From: Serilophus lunatus
Lineage: Eukaryota; Chordata; Aves; Passeriformes; Eurylaimidae
NCBI GenBank assembly: GCA_013399895.1
Contig: VXBA01001515.1
Coordinates: 1,140,320 to 1,204,319, forward strand
Direction: 5' to 3'
Length of the DNA stretch: 64,000 nt
Below the pieces are notes generated by a model that did not search any database, was not told the DNA's origin, and was given only the letters and a program-made list of their open reading frames with translations. Shown here piece after piece: positions 52,901-64,000 of the stretch. Both the position numbers and the translations under genes were made by a program. Every line of letters begins with the position of its first letter. Position 1 is the first letter of the stretch.

Positions 52901-55900
52901 TTTCAGCTCTCTCATCTGCCCATTAATGAGGCTCCTGCTGTGAGACATTCCATGAGGAGAAAGAGGCATCAGCAAATGCTGCGATTAATATTTAATGTCA
53001 GTGGAACCCTTTCATCATGCATACTCTGAGACTCAGTAGATGCCTCCAAATGATGCCACTGACTATGTCGCCCATCATAACAGATGTCTTTTGACCAAGC
53101 CTTTCAGGCTTCACTGTCCTGGAACTAAAGAACTGTTAAAAAAATGGCCCTTTATCCCTCTTTTACCTCTCAGACTAGGAATCTGACCTTCTCATTCTGC
53201 TCTAAAAACTGTTCCTTTCAAGTAATTTTATCAAAGCCAACACAGTCAGAATTGAATCAACCAAATCATGCTTCCAAATCTGCTCATTTTGTAGACTCAC
53301 TGAAATGATGCTAATGCCAGGGAAGGAGGTTAGATGCCCAACCAAAGCTTGGACATGCTGTAGGAACAAAATTCTGCCCTGCCCGCAACCTCTCCTGGCT
53401 TCTTTGACACTAATATGTGCTCATATCCCAGAGCACAGGCAACAGCACTGCCCAGACTTTGCTCTGCCATCAGCCTTCCTTTCAAAAATGTGTCCTCACC
53501 ATCCCAACTTAATTGTGCTACTTAAAGAGAAATAGGCCAAATACAGGCCACTCTGACCTGAACAACTCATTGCCTCTGGCACAGAAAGGGAGACAAACAA
53601 TCTACTGTTAATCAAAAAAGTGTCTGCAAAACGGGAAAGTGCTGCTGTCACCATTTCATTGATGAAGCAACTACTCACAGAAGGGCAACTAACTTTCCCA
53701 AAGGCACTCTACAAGTCAGTCTAAAGATATGAAAAGAACGCAAGTCTTTTACTTTATGCCACTATGTTCAAATTGCTAGACCTGCTGTAGAAAGGATTCA
53801 AACTGATTCTCAAATCAGACTTCTCTGACTTATTGTGACAAAAACACCATATAGTGCTTAATAATCTTCAATGACAAAAATATGGCACAAAGTCCATAGT
53901 CAATGAGTCACTGCTGATAAATAAACCCACCTGTTTGAGATAAAGCAAAGTTTGTACATGGCAACACAAACTAGTTCCAGACATTCTCAGGACTAGAGAT
54001 CAAGTCCTTAATATTATATCCTGTACCCACCCTCTGAAGCTTCAATTTATAATCATTTCTCCTCTACCACATTCCAGATCTGCTCAGTTTAAAAACAGCA
54101 TTTCACCACGCTGGTACCCTTATGAAACTGAGAACATTCAGCTAAACTTCATCTATTTTACAGTAGTTTCACAAAATGCATTAAAAATGTACCCATAACT
54201 TGGCTTCACATTTCTTATCTCCCAGCAGCATTTCTTACCATCTTTCACTGGGTACGCACTTTAAGAGAGTAATATTCACTGACAAACAGAAAACTAAAAT
54301 GACCCAGCTCTTACACAATCTTATTTTTATATTGTATTCACTGTATAAAAAGGTAACTTTTTTTTTTTTTTTTTTTTTTGCCTAACAATACAGCTTTGTT
54401 CTTAAAGGAATCTGGAAAACTGAAAATAAAGCATATCTTTTTTTGCCTTCTTACTTTTTTTTTTTGTTAGTAATGTAACTTACCTGGAGTGCTTTGGTTA
54501 CTGAATTGTAAATCTGTTTTTCTCTTCAACCGCTTCCTTTTTACCAAGACTTTGCCATCTGCACTTTATATCATGTCTTTCCAAAGGTGTGTGGAATCTG
54601 AGTGATCATCCAGAAATGTTCACCTCTTCTTTATTTAACCCGTTTTATTCTCGCCCTAATTCTGCTTTTCTATTCCCGTGCTTTTAAACAAGTCCCAACA
54701 AAGGCGTGTCGTGGTTTCCTGCCTCACCCTACCCTTCCAATTATCTGACACTCACTGGAAAAAAAGATCTGCCTCCAGGAATCAAACTTTATTGAAAGAA
54801 GAAATCCTTCTACCTATTTGCTCAGGTAGATTAACTATTTAGGTCCCAGTCAGAGGTGTGAAGGCTTATGTCAGGTAATACAAGCAGTAGTTTCTGACAC
54901 AAGATCTTAGATCTGTTTTGGAATTTACTTACAGGTAACTACACAGCACTTGCTGATGCCAGCACAAAGCTGGCTGCAAGCTAAGTATATTTTGCTGCTT
55001 GCAAATACAAGGGGCTGAACTACCATGTACACTACCTGCAAACCTCTCACTGAAGGAACTGAGGCAGAACAGCAGCCATGGTGGGTCAAAGAAAAACTCC
55101 ACCTGGCTCATGACCCTGCCTTTCAACCACGGCTCCTTCTGACAGCCCTGGGAAGACCATGTGAACAGGATAAGCATATGCAGATATTTTCCTGGTGTAC
55201 AGAGTCAGATGCTGCAGCATTGCAGTCATTCTTTGACAGATATTCTCTATTAATTTGTCCAATTAGTTTTTGAATCTGTATATTTTAGTATGTATGGTGT
55301 CCTACAGCAAAGATTTTGAAAGCTTAACTATATCTTGTTTAAATATTTTTCCTCCTACTGAACTTGACAGTGCCATTCAGCGCCCTGTGCTTCTTTATAA
55401 GAATCGGAATTCACCTTGGCTTTTCTCACTCTACACAGATTCTGACAGATTTGTTCCTCTGAATGGGAAAGAACTCAACACTCCCTGTGGATTTTTGCAC
55501 AGATCTTTCGAGGGGTTGTAGCTGTGTACTGTCAAGATGACACTTTGTTCTTTTAAGTTCCATATTGGGAATTTCCAAAGGTGTGTAGGGACATGGCTAC
55601 TCTACAGCAGTGCACTCTACTCCAAAGGCTATACCTGGTGTTTGTTTATAGGGATTAAGACTTCTTCAGAATTCATCAATGTATCTCCTAAATTCCAGAA
55701 CTTGTATTTGTATTTATATTTATCTTCAGTCAGGCAGATATTTACGCAGCACAATTTCCTCCCTGCATGGAGGAAGCATCCATTACTCTGCCATCAGAAC
55801 ATTAATCAAAGGAAATTTAGTTGTCTAAACAAGCTGCATGTGGTAATGAAGTCATTAAGAAGTGTAGAGCTCAGCCTGGGACTCAGCCAAACAGCACTTG

Positions 55901-58900
55901 GCTTAAGCCTGGACCAAAAGGATAAAAGTGGCTCTTGCTTTTTGAACTTCCTGCTCTTTGAACATGACATATAACTGTCCCTCTTATTATCAACTGCACT
56001 TTAAACCTGCACTTCATTCATATAATTTTACATCTGCTTCTAGCACAATCCACAGTGCATGTTTCAGACACAGCCTGACTGCTCACAGACAGAAGGTGTT
56101 CAAGAAAAGGCAGCACTGAATGCACTGGGCTCTGTAAGACCTCCCAGTATGAGGGAGACTTACTGGAATGGCACACTGGAGCCAGAGATGAGACCTCACA
56201 TTTTCAGATAATGTTCTCAGGACTGGAGGAATTTTCTCCCTTCTTTAACTTTGTCTACCAGTTTTCTTTATCGGTGTGTAAACAAAAGGTAGCCATCACA
56301 ATTTTGATAAAATAAGAAAATTACACATTTGAATCCCTGCAATGTTAGCAGGACAAAAATACTGTTTTCATATTTATTGAGAACAAAATGCTCATGGACC
56401 ATCTCCTCATGAGTCATTTTGCCAGTTTCCTACTGGAAAGAAAAAAAAAGTAGAGGTGGAGTATGACACAGAGGTGACTTAAAAGAAAACTGAAAATAAA
56501 TCACATCTTTAGAACCACTGACTCCACATTTAAAAAGGTCAATTTAGGAGAAGATGGAGTTGGGGATGCTGCCTACTGAAATGCATTGGTAGTTCACTCA
56601 GATTCCTACTTGGCAAGTATCAACATCAAGGACAATTTAAAGATGTCCTGAGCTGCTTCACCTTTTACTGAAGTCAATGACTGCTGCAGATACTCAGAGT
56701 AACTGGAAGTCAGGTCTCTAACGGGTACAGTGTAAGGAACTGCAGCAGGCCTAGCTTCAGCTCTTCAGCTGCCACTCCTGCAACAACAGCAGTGTGTGGA
56801 CTGGCGGTTTGAGCAGGGGATGCACCTTGAACTTTTCTTGGAGGTAACAATCACTATCCTCCCATCCCCCATCTGTTCTGCTCAATTTTGCTTGTAGAAG
56901 GTAAAGTCTGTAGAGGTGGAGTCACACTGCTGCTGGGCGTACCTGGGAATGTTCTGACAGATGCAGTTTGCTGCTTTCCCTGCTCCCAGCACAAGAAGAA
57001 GCCCCAGTGCCTCAGTCTGGCAGTTAGAGATCAAGTCACAATTGAAGACAGACCATTTTCCTGGTGAAAGATGCTGCAAGAGTTTACAGCACCTCATGCT
57101 GGCACTGAAAAAGCTGAGGAGAGGCAGAACTCTACCATGCACATTCCCTGCTTCTGAAGAGAGGCTCTGCTACAGCATATCTGAATCACTTCTCACTCTG
57201 TAAGGGCAGCTCAAAGTTAGAGGGTCTCAAAACTGAACCAGCTTGTTTTGTCATGGCCACTCTCTAAGAGCTTAAGGTATGTTCATGGTTTAGAAACAGT
57301 CTAGAACAGTTATGATAATCTATCACCTTCAAAGGGACATCTGGAGCACAGAATAAGGTGTACATTGGTCTGATAATTCTGTCTTGATTGACACATAAAT
57401 TGCATAACTAGTGAATCAGCCAAGAAGCTGATTGGAATAGTGCAGGCCCACACAAGGATGGTTCACACAGGGAAGAAGCCACACCTATTTCTGCGTAGCA
57501 ACTGCAGTTCCTTCTGTGCCTTGGTTTTACACAACAGAGCCAGGCAGCCACTGAACCAACCAGAGCCTCTTGAGTCACTCACTCCCTTGACTCAATGCCC
57601 TGAGTCTGAGGTTTGCACATCACTTGAGAAACTCACTGTGAGTAACCCTGGGCATGAATAAAAGCCTTCTGGGGAACTGATCATTGCTTTTAGGGTGCAG
57701 GGAGGTGAGTAATGTCAGGATGCAAAAAAATATTGCTAACTCAATCTCCCAGGTCCCAAGGGACTTCAGTGTTGGCTGTACTCGTTAATACAATTATACA
57801 GCTAAGGACTGCCTTTCCTTGCTCCTTTTGGCTTTGTATAATATTCTACACAGCTTCTAATGTTTAGCATGGTACAAAAAATAAATACCAATAACTATAA
57901 TAAAGATATATCTGGTTATGAAGTCTTACAAAACACTGATCCTTAATGGTGCAGGGCAACCTGAATTGTACTGGCCCAGAAAGGAGGGGCTGGATTGTTC
58001 TGGTGGGAGTCAGCAACTGGGAGGAAGTGGCTGAAGACTTGGGCTTGCTGCTCTTATTATTGCCATGTAGACCGGAGGGTCTTTTCAGCAGCTGTAGACA
58101 GCTGTCTACCTCTGCTCAGAGCCAACTCTGTACAGACACTTAGGCCCTGGTGCCATCATGGTGCTCTGCAATACAACTGCCTAATAGTTCCTAGCAAGCA
58201 GCCCAGTCCAAAGGCTGGGGATGGACGTGTGCATTGGCTCGTGTGCCTGGGACTGCTCCTGATAATCCAATTTTGGTGATAGACAGGTCCAAACCAAACA
58301 CACCTGTGACCTCTTAAAGGCCCCTTGTCCTCCATCCCGCTTTTAATGTGCATTGATGCTTGGGAGCATTTTACGTCTCAGTACAGGTCAGGCTGTACAG
58401 CAGGAGTTGGCTGGCAGAGCCAGGAGTTATCACTCATGTCAGACTCACCTCTAATGGCATCAGGGCTGAGATGTCAACAGACCTGTGTGTAAAGGTGACC
58501 TGCTGTCACCTCTCCCTCTTTCCACACCCCTTTCCCCACAGAAATTTGGGAGCTACCCCAGCTGTTCTGCACACCACAGCAGCTGTCAGGGCACAGGGCA
58601 GTGAAACAGATGATCTGATCACTGCCACACTGAGGGGTCTTGCTGAGACTTTAAGTAATTTGCATCCATAAGACTGCTCTCCTTCCCAGTGTTGTTATGA
58701 CGAATAATCCCTTCCACTTTGTCCTCTCAGTAAGAGTTGCCTGGAACACATGCAGCCCAGCTATGAGCTGGACTGAGCCTCTTGTTTTATGCTGCTATTT
58801 AGCCACAATAAGCACACTGCTCAGTCTCCCTGGTCTAAGACAAAGGGAACCAGTCCTCGAGCATTTTATTTATCACAGAATGCGAGTTTGATTCATAGGA

Positions 58901-60424
58901 TCAAATAATTTCTTACCCCTGGCTTTTAGAAAACTACTACCTATTTGCAAGCCCACTTGTGAATCCTTAAAACAGTTTTACCACCATTGCCTTTTAGATA
59001 AAAACTATACATGCTAATCTCACACATCAAATGTTTGAGACAGGCAGGCAGCAAAGGGACACAACCAGTGCCAGGTGACCTGGCTGTGGTCCTGCCAATA
59101 TACATAGTGGAGAAAAGTCAAAGCAAGCTGTTTACAAAAAACTGGCAATGTGAAAAAAAAAACAACACCTTTCTGGCAGCCCCAAAGAAAACAAGATATG
59201 ATTTGTGACTACCTTACCAGCATATCCACAGTTGAAATTCCAAGCAATTACTATTCCAAACAAACAATTCAACCAGTTCTACCTGTGCCAGTCCAAATCC
59301 TGCAAGTTTAAGCATCATTACAAAAAGAAACACAGGCAGAATTGCAGTGCAACACTGCACACAGGACAAAAGCTGGAGACAACACTTATCTTGGAGATCT
59401 GCCTCACCCATCAGAAAATGATGGGTGTTGGCAAATAAGTCTGATTTCTGCCTGCAATCTTGACAGAAAATTCAAAACACATATTGGCAAAAAAATCCTC
59501 CTGAAAAATCTCTGCCAAGCTCAACTGCAGCTCGCAGCAACTCACCTCCAATATAGAGAGAGGGATTCTTGTCAGCAGGATGGGAAATGCAGAGGAAGGT
59601 GCCTGAAGGGTCGCTGAGAGCAGTTTTCTTTTACTCTCCCCTTTTCCAGCCCTACATATTCCTGCCCTGCAAGTCCCTTCCCCTGCTAAGTTTCAAAGGA
59701 TCATTCTTTGGATCAAGGATTATTTCACAACCCAGAGAGGATTTTCAGGAGCCTTTAGGAACAGAAGTGCCAGTGATGTTGTGTCACTCAGGTGAGTTTG
59801 TGCATAAGAACAAGAACATCTTCTGAAAATACCCGGGCACTGAGAATGAAAGTAAACACAAGATTGTGCATAAAGCCCACAGCTCATATCCAGTCCAAGG
59901 AACTTGGCCAAGCACTGGGGGTCACTGCTGGGGAACAAGTGAAGAAAGCACCAGACCTGTTGCTGCAGGGACAGCTGAACTGCAATTGAGTCTATACTGC
60001 TTGTGGTACATCTATATTCCATTCTCAAACTCAACAGCCTTATCTGTATTGCAAGGATCTCAATTTGTTTCCAATATAGATTCCCTCATTAAATACACTG
60101 TTTGCACACGAGCTTGTGCTAAGGGAGAGCATTAACCTCAGCTCCAGAGTATCCTGAGGGCAGGCCCAGAGCACAAGCAGCACCCAACACCCTTTTGCTC
60201 ATACAGTCCAGTTTGATTTAATGTGCACAGTTAAGTATTAAGCAGGTGTCTCTAGTTTTCACACATCTCAGAAGCCATCCTTATACTTTCTAACCAGTAT
60301 GCAAGGGGTTTTGCAGTATATTTTCTCCAGGACTTGGTTTGTCCTAAATGCTGGACTGATACAATGAACTCAGATTACCAGTTTCCCAGACCAAGACAAA
60401 ACTGAGTGTGTGGAGAGAAACTCA
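49967..60424. other. Region upstream of COL17A1 start exon; intron 1 and/or intergenic
   Basis: No frame here has homology or splice context that I can support, including the 160-codon open frame at 50216-50698. The non-coding first exon and promoter of COL17A1 are expected somewhere in this stretch on the minus strand but lack sequence features I can recognise. A 22-base poly-T run is at 54358-54379. Confidence 0.6.
54358..54379. repeat. poly-T run
   Basis: Twenty-two consecutive T. On the minus strand it is a poly-A stretch, but no retrocopied gene could be recognised next to it. Confidence 0.9.
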
Positions 60425-60429
60425 GCGAC
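60425..60429. repeat. target-site duplication, left copy (GCGAC)
   Basis: Exact match to 61355-61359, immediately outside the TG terminus of the LTR. Confidence 0.85.
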
Positions 60430-61354
60430 TGTAGTGGTTTAACCCAGGCTGGGTGCCAGGGGCCCACTACAGCTACCTTCTCACTCCCCCATGCCCAGCT
60501 ATAGAGGAGAGAGAGAATATAACGAGAGGTTTCGCTATTCATGATAACAACTACAGCAGATTCTTTCTTAATCACTGTCACAGGCAAAACAAGACTCTAT
60601 GTGGGAATAATAATCAAATTTATTACTGACAAGATCAGAGCTAAGAGTGAGACACTAAAAGACACCTTTTACCCCCCACCCCCCTCCTTCTTACATCCAA
60701 CCTGTTCTCCCGCAGCGGTCAAGGCAAAAGGCGAGGTGCGGGGGGAGGTGTTGCTGTGGTCAGTTGCTGTTCTCAGCCGCTGCTTGGGGAGAGGAGTCCT
60801 TCCAGCCGCATTCCATGGGGTCCATCCCTCACAGGATACAGTTCCTCTCACAAACTGCTCCGGCGAGAGTCCATCCCATGGGCAGCAGCCTTTCACNNNN
60901 NNNNNNNNNNNNNNNNNNNNNNNNNNNTCCACCTGCTCCGGCGTGGCTCCTCCACGGGCTACAGGTGGATCTCTGCACTCCTGTGCTCCTCCATGGGCTG
61001 CAGGGGCACAGCTGCTTCACCATGGTCTGCACCATGGGCTGCAGCTGGATCTCAGCTCCGGCGCCAGGAGCATCTCCTCCCCCTCCTTCTGCACTGACCT
61101 TGGTGTCTGCGTTGTTGCTCACAGGCTCTCACTCTGCTCCTCTCCAGCAGCCATCTTCATTTCTAACTACTTTTTTTTTCTTCCTTCTTAAATATGTTAT
61201 CACAGAGGCGTTCCTTCAACTACTGATTGGCCCGGCCTTGGTCAGCAGCGGGCCCAGCCTGGGCATGGGGAAACTTCCAGCAGCTTCTCGAAGAAGCCTC
61301 TCCCTCAGCCCCCCCCCACTGCTACCAAAACCTGGCCACAGAAAAACCAATACA
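60430..61354 (+). mobile_element. Solo LTR of an endogenous retrovirus-like element
   Basis: Begins TGTAGTGGTTTAACCC and ends AACCAATACA, so it has the TG...CA termini of an LTR. It is flanked by GCGAC on both sides (60425-60429 and 61355-61359), a 5-base target duplication. The interior is GC-rich with recurring motifs such as GCTCCGGCG (60857, 60935, 61055) and CATGGGCTGCAG. No internal viral genes accompany it, so it is the product of recombination between two LTRs. From memory it resembles an LTR dispersed in passerine and other Neoavian genomes; I do not assign a family name. Orientation is assumed. Open frames crossing it are not genes. Confidence 0.85.
60897..60927. other. assembly gap (31 N)
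   Basis: Unresolved bases inside the GC-rich repetitive centre of the solo LTR. The real length is unknown. Confidence 0.99.
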
Positions 61355-61359
61355 GCGAC
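61355..61359. repeat. target-site duplication, right copy (GCGAC)
   Basis: Exact match to the left copy, immediately after the CA terminus of the LTR. Five-base duplications are typical of ERVL-like integrases in birds, which is only a hint at class. Confidence 0.85.
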
Positions 61360-64000
61360 TTAATGGATGTGGCAGGTTTATACTGAGTACTCTTGAGGTG
61401 CTGCTTGCACTGCATGTAAGCCCTCTATGGCCCTGCCAGATGCAAGAGGAAAAATTATTTTAAGTTCCAACAGAGTTTGAAAAGGCAAAACATGGAAAAT
61501 TTCTTTTTGTTCCATTTCTCATTTTATTTGCCAGGATAGTAAAAGGAATCATTGGGAACACAAGTTTTCACAAAGTGAATGGTTTTTTAAAAAATCAAGG
61601 CTTTTAAGAAAAATTTGCCACGTTACTTTTGATTTTTATAATTTTAAAAGAAAATATCTCCCACTAATACTTAAACATAGAAAAATATGCATTTCTTCCA
61701 AAAATGCTTGTTTAAATAAATCTCATTTTTGAACCCTCTGTACTAATGTTTCCAAGCTGCAGTCTAGTTCCAGGCAGAACATTAAGAAATTCACTCTTAA
61801 GTGAGGCTGCTACAATCTAAACCCAGAAATGATAAGAGTCGATTTCCCAGATATGAATGGACACTGTTCCCACATAACATTTTTCTAGCATCACTCTTTA
61901 TAGTAAAGGGCTCTTTATAGTAAAGGGGGTGTGTGTGTGTGTAAGCAAAATATGGTATTTTCATTCCTTTATCAGGCAAATAAAAACATTTCAAATCACA
62001 CATTTCATGTACAATCATGAGGCCTGATTTTTCACTCAGTTCTGCCAGGTTTATATAGCTAAGATTCAAGAATAGTAACTCGTCTCTGAATTTCTGTCTT
62101 CATATTTGAACTCCTCCGAGACCAAATGATATAGCAGATACTGTCTGGCACTACATTAATACCAATGGGGTAAAAGTATCCCTTTATTCTGAAATCCATG
62201 TGATTATTTAATCCAATCCTGTGATTAGACAGTGTCCTGGGCTGAAGGGGCTTTGAGAAAATGTTTCCTTTAAAATAAGGTTTCTGAGGGAATAATCAAG
62301 CTTAGGTAGCAGGAGGGGAAGGAGAGAGAGAAAAAGTGGGTTTGTACAAGTGTGTTAGAACAGCCATGCTCTGTATATCTGGGAAGTTCTGACTATCCCC
62401 CAGGTCCATGAATAATGAAGATTAGGGCCATTCAGCAAATTTCCTAAGTCAGACTTTGAATGGAAGACTGCGGATTTTTACAAGATTTCTGTCCAGAGAT
62501 GAACCCTGTTAACATGATCCTTCTCCTTCTTTGCTAGGAAGGTACTTCCTGTGATTAGGCTCCCAAGCATTTCAGGGTGGTGCTCCCTTTTTTTTTTTTT
62601 TTGTTACTGCCAAAGTAAACAACAGAATGAAAAGTCCCTGCTGGGCTACTAAGGTGTTCCCTCTAAGGGAACATGGTCTGCTCTGAGCCCTGTTTATTGC
62701 CACCGATCATTACAGATTTATCATGGATTGGCATTTATCACAGCACAGATCAGTGGTATAATTAGGGATGGGCATTTCAACTCACGCCATATTTTTTTTC
62801 TCCTGGATGCTTCATAACCACAAATCAATTTACAAATACATACTTATCAGAGTATTGCAAAACAGTTTTAAATAAAGAGACTGGTTTCCATTACTATCAA
62901 TCTGGATTGTGCATCTTTCTGCTGCATTTGTTTAGATCTGGATCAACAATATACAGCAAAGCACCAATCTGGATCTTATTTTGGTTCTGAAGGTGACATA
63001 CCGCTTGCTATCACTGCTCGTGGCAAGAAGATGTGTGAAACTCTTTTCTCTCCTATTTCTACTGCTATTTATTTGCTGAACCAGGCCTCAGAAAGGCTCG
63101 AATCCTTCTTAGCTGTTGTCATGCTGCACCTGCTTTTCCTGGGGCACACAGGCTCAAGCTGCCATGTGCAGGCTTGCAAAGCCCCAATTTAAATGGCACT
63201 CCTTTATTAGAGGATACATTCCACAGGGATAAAATATTATTATCCAATACACATGACTACAAGACTGATGATCTCTTGCAGGACTGCAAGCACAAGATGG
63301 GACATGACACTCCTGGTAAAATCACCCTCCAGAGGCAGCTGGAAGCTTTGTACACGTTCTCAGTACTGAGGTTGGAGGCTGCCTTGGAGACTCCTCCCTC
63401 TCACACTGCAAAAATTACTGAAGTAAAGGATGGTTCCATTTCATTAGATATTAGATCTCACTTCTTCAGTTGTCTCTTCTTTGGAAATATTTTCCTACAG
63501 TACTGAAATTATGTCTCCAACACTTTTTTCTCTCTTGCTGTCTTCAAGAACTGCTAAGTATCCTTCTCAAGACAGAGATATTAACTGTTCTCTTTCTACT
63601 TATTTCACAAATTTTCCTCATCTTCTCTTTTTAGCAAGGAGCTATGGAAATGAGTTCCTAAGTTTTGTGATTATAGGAGGGAAGTTGTTTCAATTCACAC
63701 TGAAGTAGAGTTGTGTGAGTTTTTTTTAATTTAGTAACTTTTCCTGGTCTACTCACTCGAACTATGCCTTGACCTACTCTTTATTTACAAAATGGAACTG
63801 TTCATTTAACTAACTTTTTTCTACTCCTTCATTTAATACCTGAAGCTTTAATTTACAAGTCCTAGGATTTTTAGCTTTTCTGACTCTTTTTTTTCCAAAA
63901 AAGAAAGATCACCATCCTCAGTGAGTTCTCCTGGAAGGACATTTACCCCTTGAGGCAGGCAAATGCATGATTAGATCTATACTGAGGTGCTATGGTATGT
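61360..64000. other. non-coding flank at window end
   Basis: AT-rich, no supportable gene. Holds a 17-base tandem duplication at 61894-61927, a (GT)n run at 61929-61942 and a poly-T run near 62590. Confidence 0.6.
61894..61942. repeat. 17-base tandem duplication followed by (GT)7
   Basis: CTCTTTATAGTAAAGGG occurs twice in perfect tandem (61894-61910, 61911-61927), then a short GT run. Confidence 0.9.

Noticed and set aside
60541..61363. Long open frames across the N gap (up to 216 codons)
   Set aside because: They run through unresolved bases and GC-rich LTR repeats in several frames at once, so they reflect composition and the gap, not a gene.
1..64000. CRISPR arrays, bacterial operons, attachment sites or plasmid features
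   Set aside because: Exon-intron structure, CR1 elements and vertebrate proteins show eukaryotic nuclear DNA; no regularly spaced direct-repeat array is present.

Overview
The window is avian nuclear DNA. Introns hold CR1 retrotransposon tails ending in the bird-type ATTCTGTG motif, and there is a GC-rich solo LTR of a kind I associate with Neoaves, probably passerines. It carries the 3' end of one gene and the whole coding part of another, arranged tail to tail. Splice sites and reading frames were worked out by hand from the sequence. Protein identities rest on similarity to known vertebrate proteins recalled from general knowledge, not on a database search.

Region 1 (1-14.4 kb, + strand): the last seven coding exons of SLK (STE20-like kinase), 307 codons of the C-terminal coiled-coil (AT1-46 homology) region, ending at TAA 9321-9323. 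A long 3' UTR follows, with poly(A) signal candidates at 12190, 13060 and 14385. The kinase domain lies upstream of the window. A truncated CR1 sits in an intron at 5.8-6.3 kb.

Region 2 (14.5-50 kb, - strand): the complete coding sequence of COL17A1 (collagen XVII, BP180), the hemidesmosomal transmembrane collagen. I reconstruct 56 coding exons from the ATG at 49955-49953 to the TAA at 15290-15288. The lengths sum to 4521 nt, or 1506 residues plus stop, with no frameshift or internal stop. Residues 1-449 are the cytoplasmic Ser/Thr-rich head, about 450-471 the type II membrane span, 472-547 the NC16A-like juxtamembrane segment, 548-791 the long COL15-like triple helix, and the rest alternates short collagen blocks with non-collagenous linkers. 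The protein ends in a polybasic tail, RRKRRSVGV. Every intron between coding exons interrupts a codon after its first base (phase 1). The SLK-COL17A1 order matches the human 10q25 neighbourhood as I recall it.

Region 3 (50-64 kb): no protein-coding gene that I can support. COL17A1's non-coding first exon and promoter should lie here but are not recognisable by eye. The clear landmark is a solo LTR at 60430-61354, flanked by a GCGAC target duplication and interrupted by a 31-base assembly gap. Microsatellites and small tandem duplications account for the rest of what is visible.

I found no undescribed multi-gene system. The points worth a second look are within COL17A1: a duplicated exon triplet in the head, a possible bird-specific helical linker, a Ser-rich loop where human has a Gly-rich one, a diverged NC16A core, recurrent linker motifs and a tandem splice acceptor. 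The solo LTR and the closely spaced convergent gene ends are also of interest.
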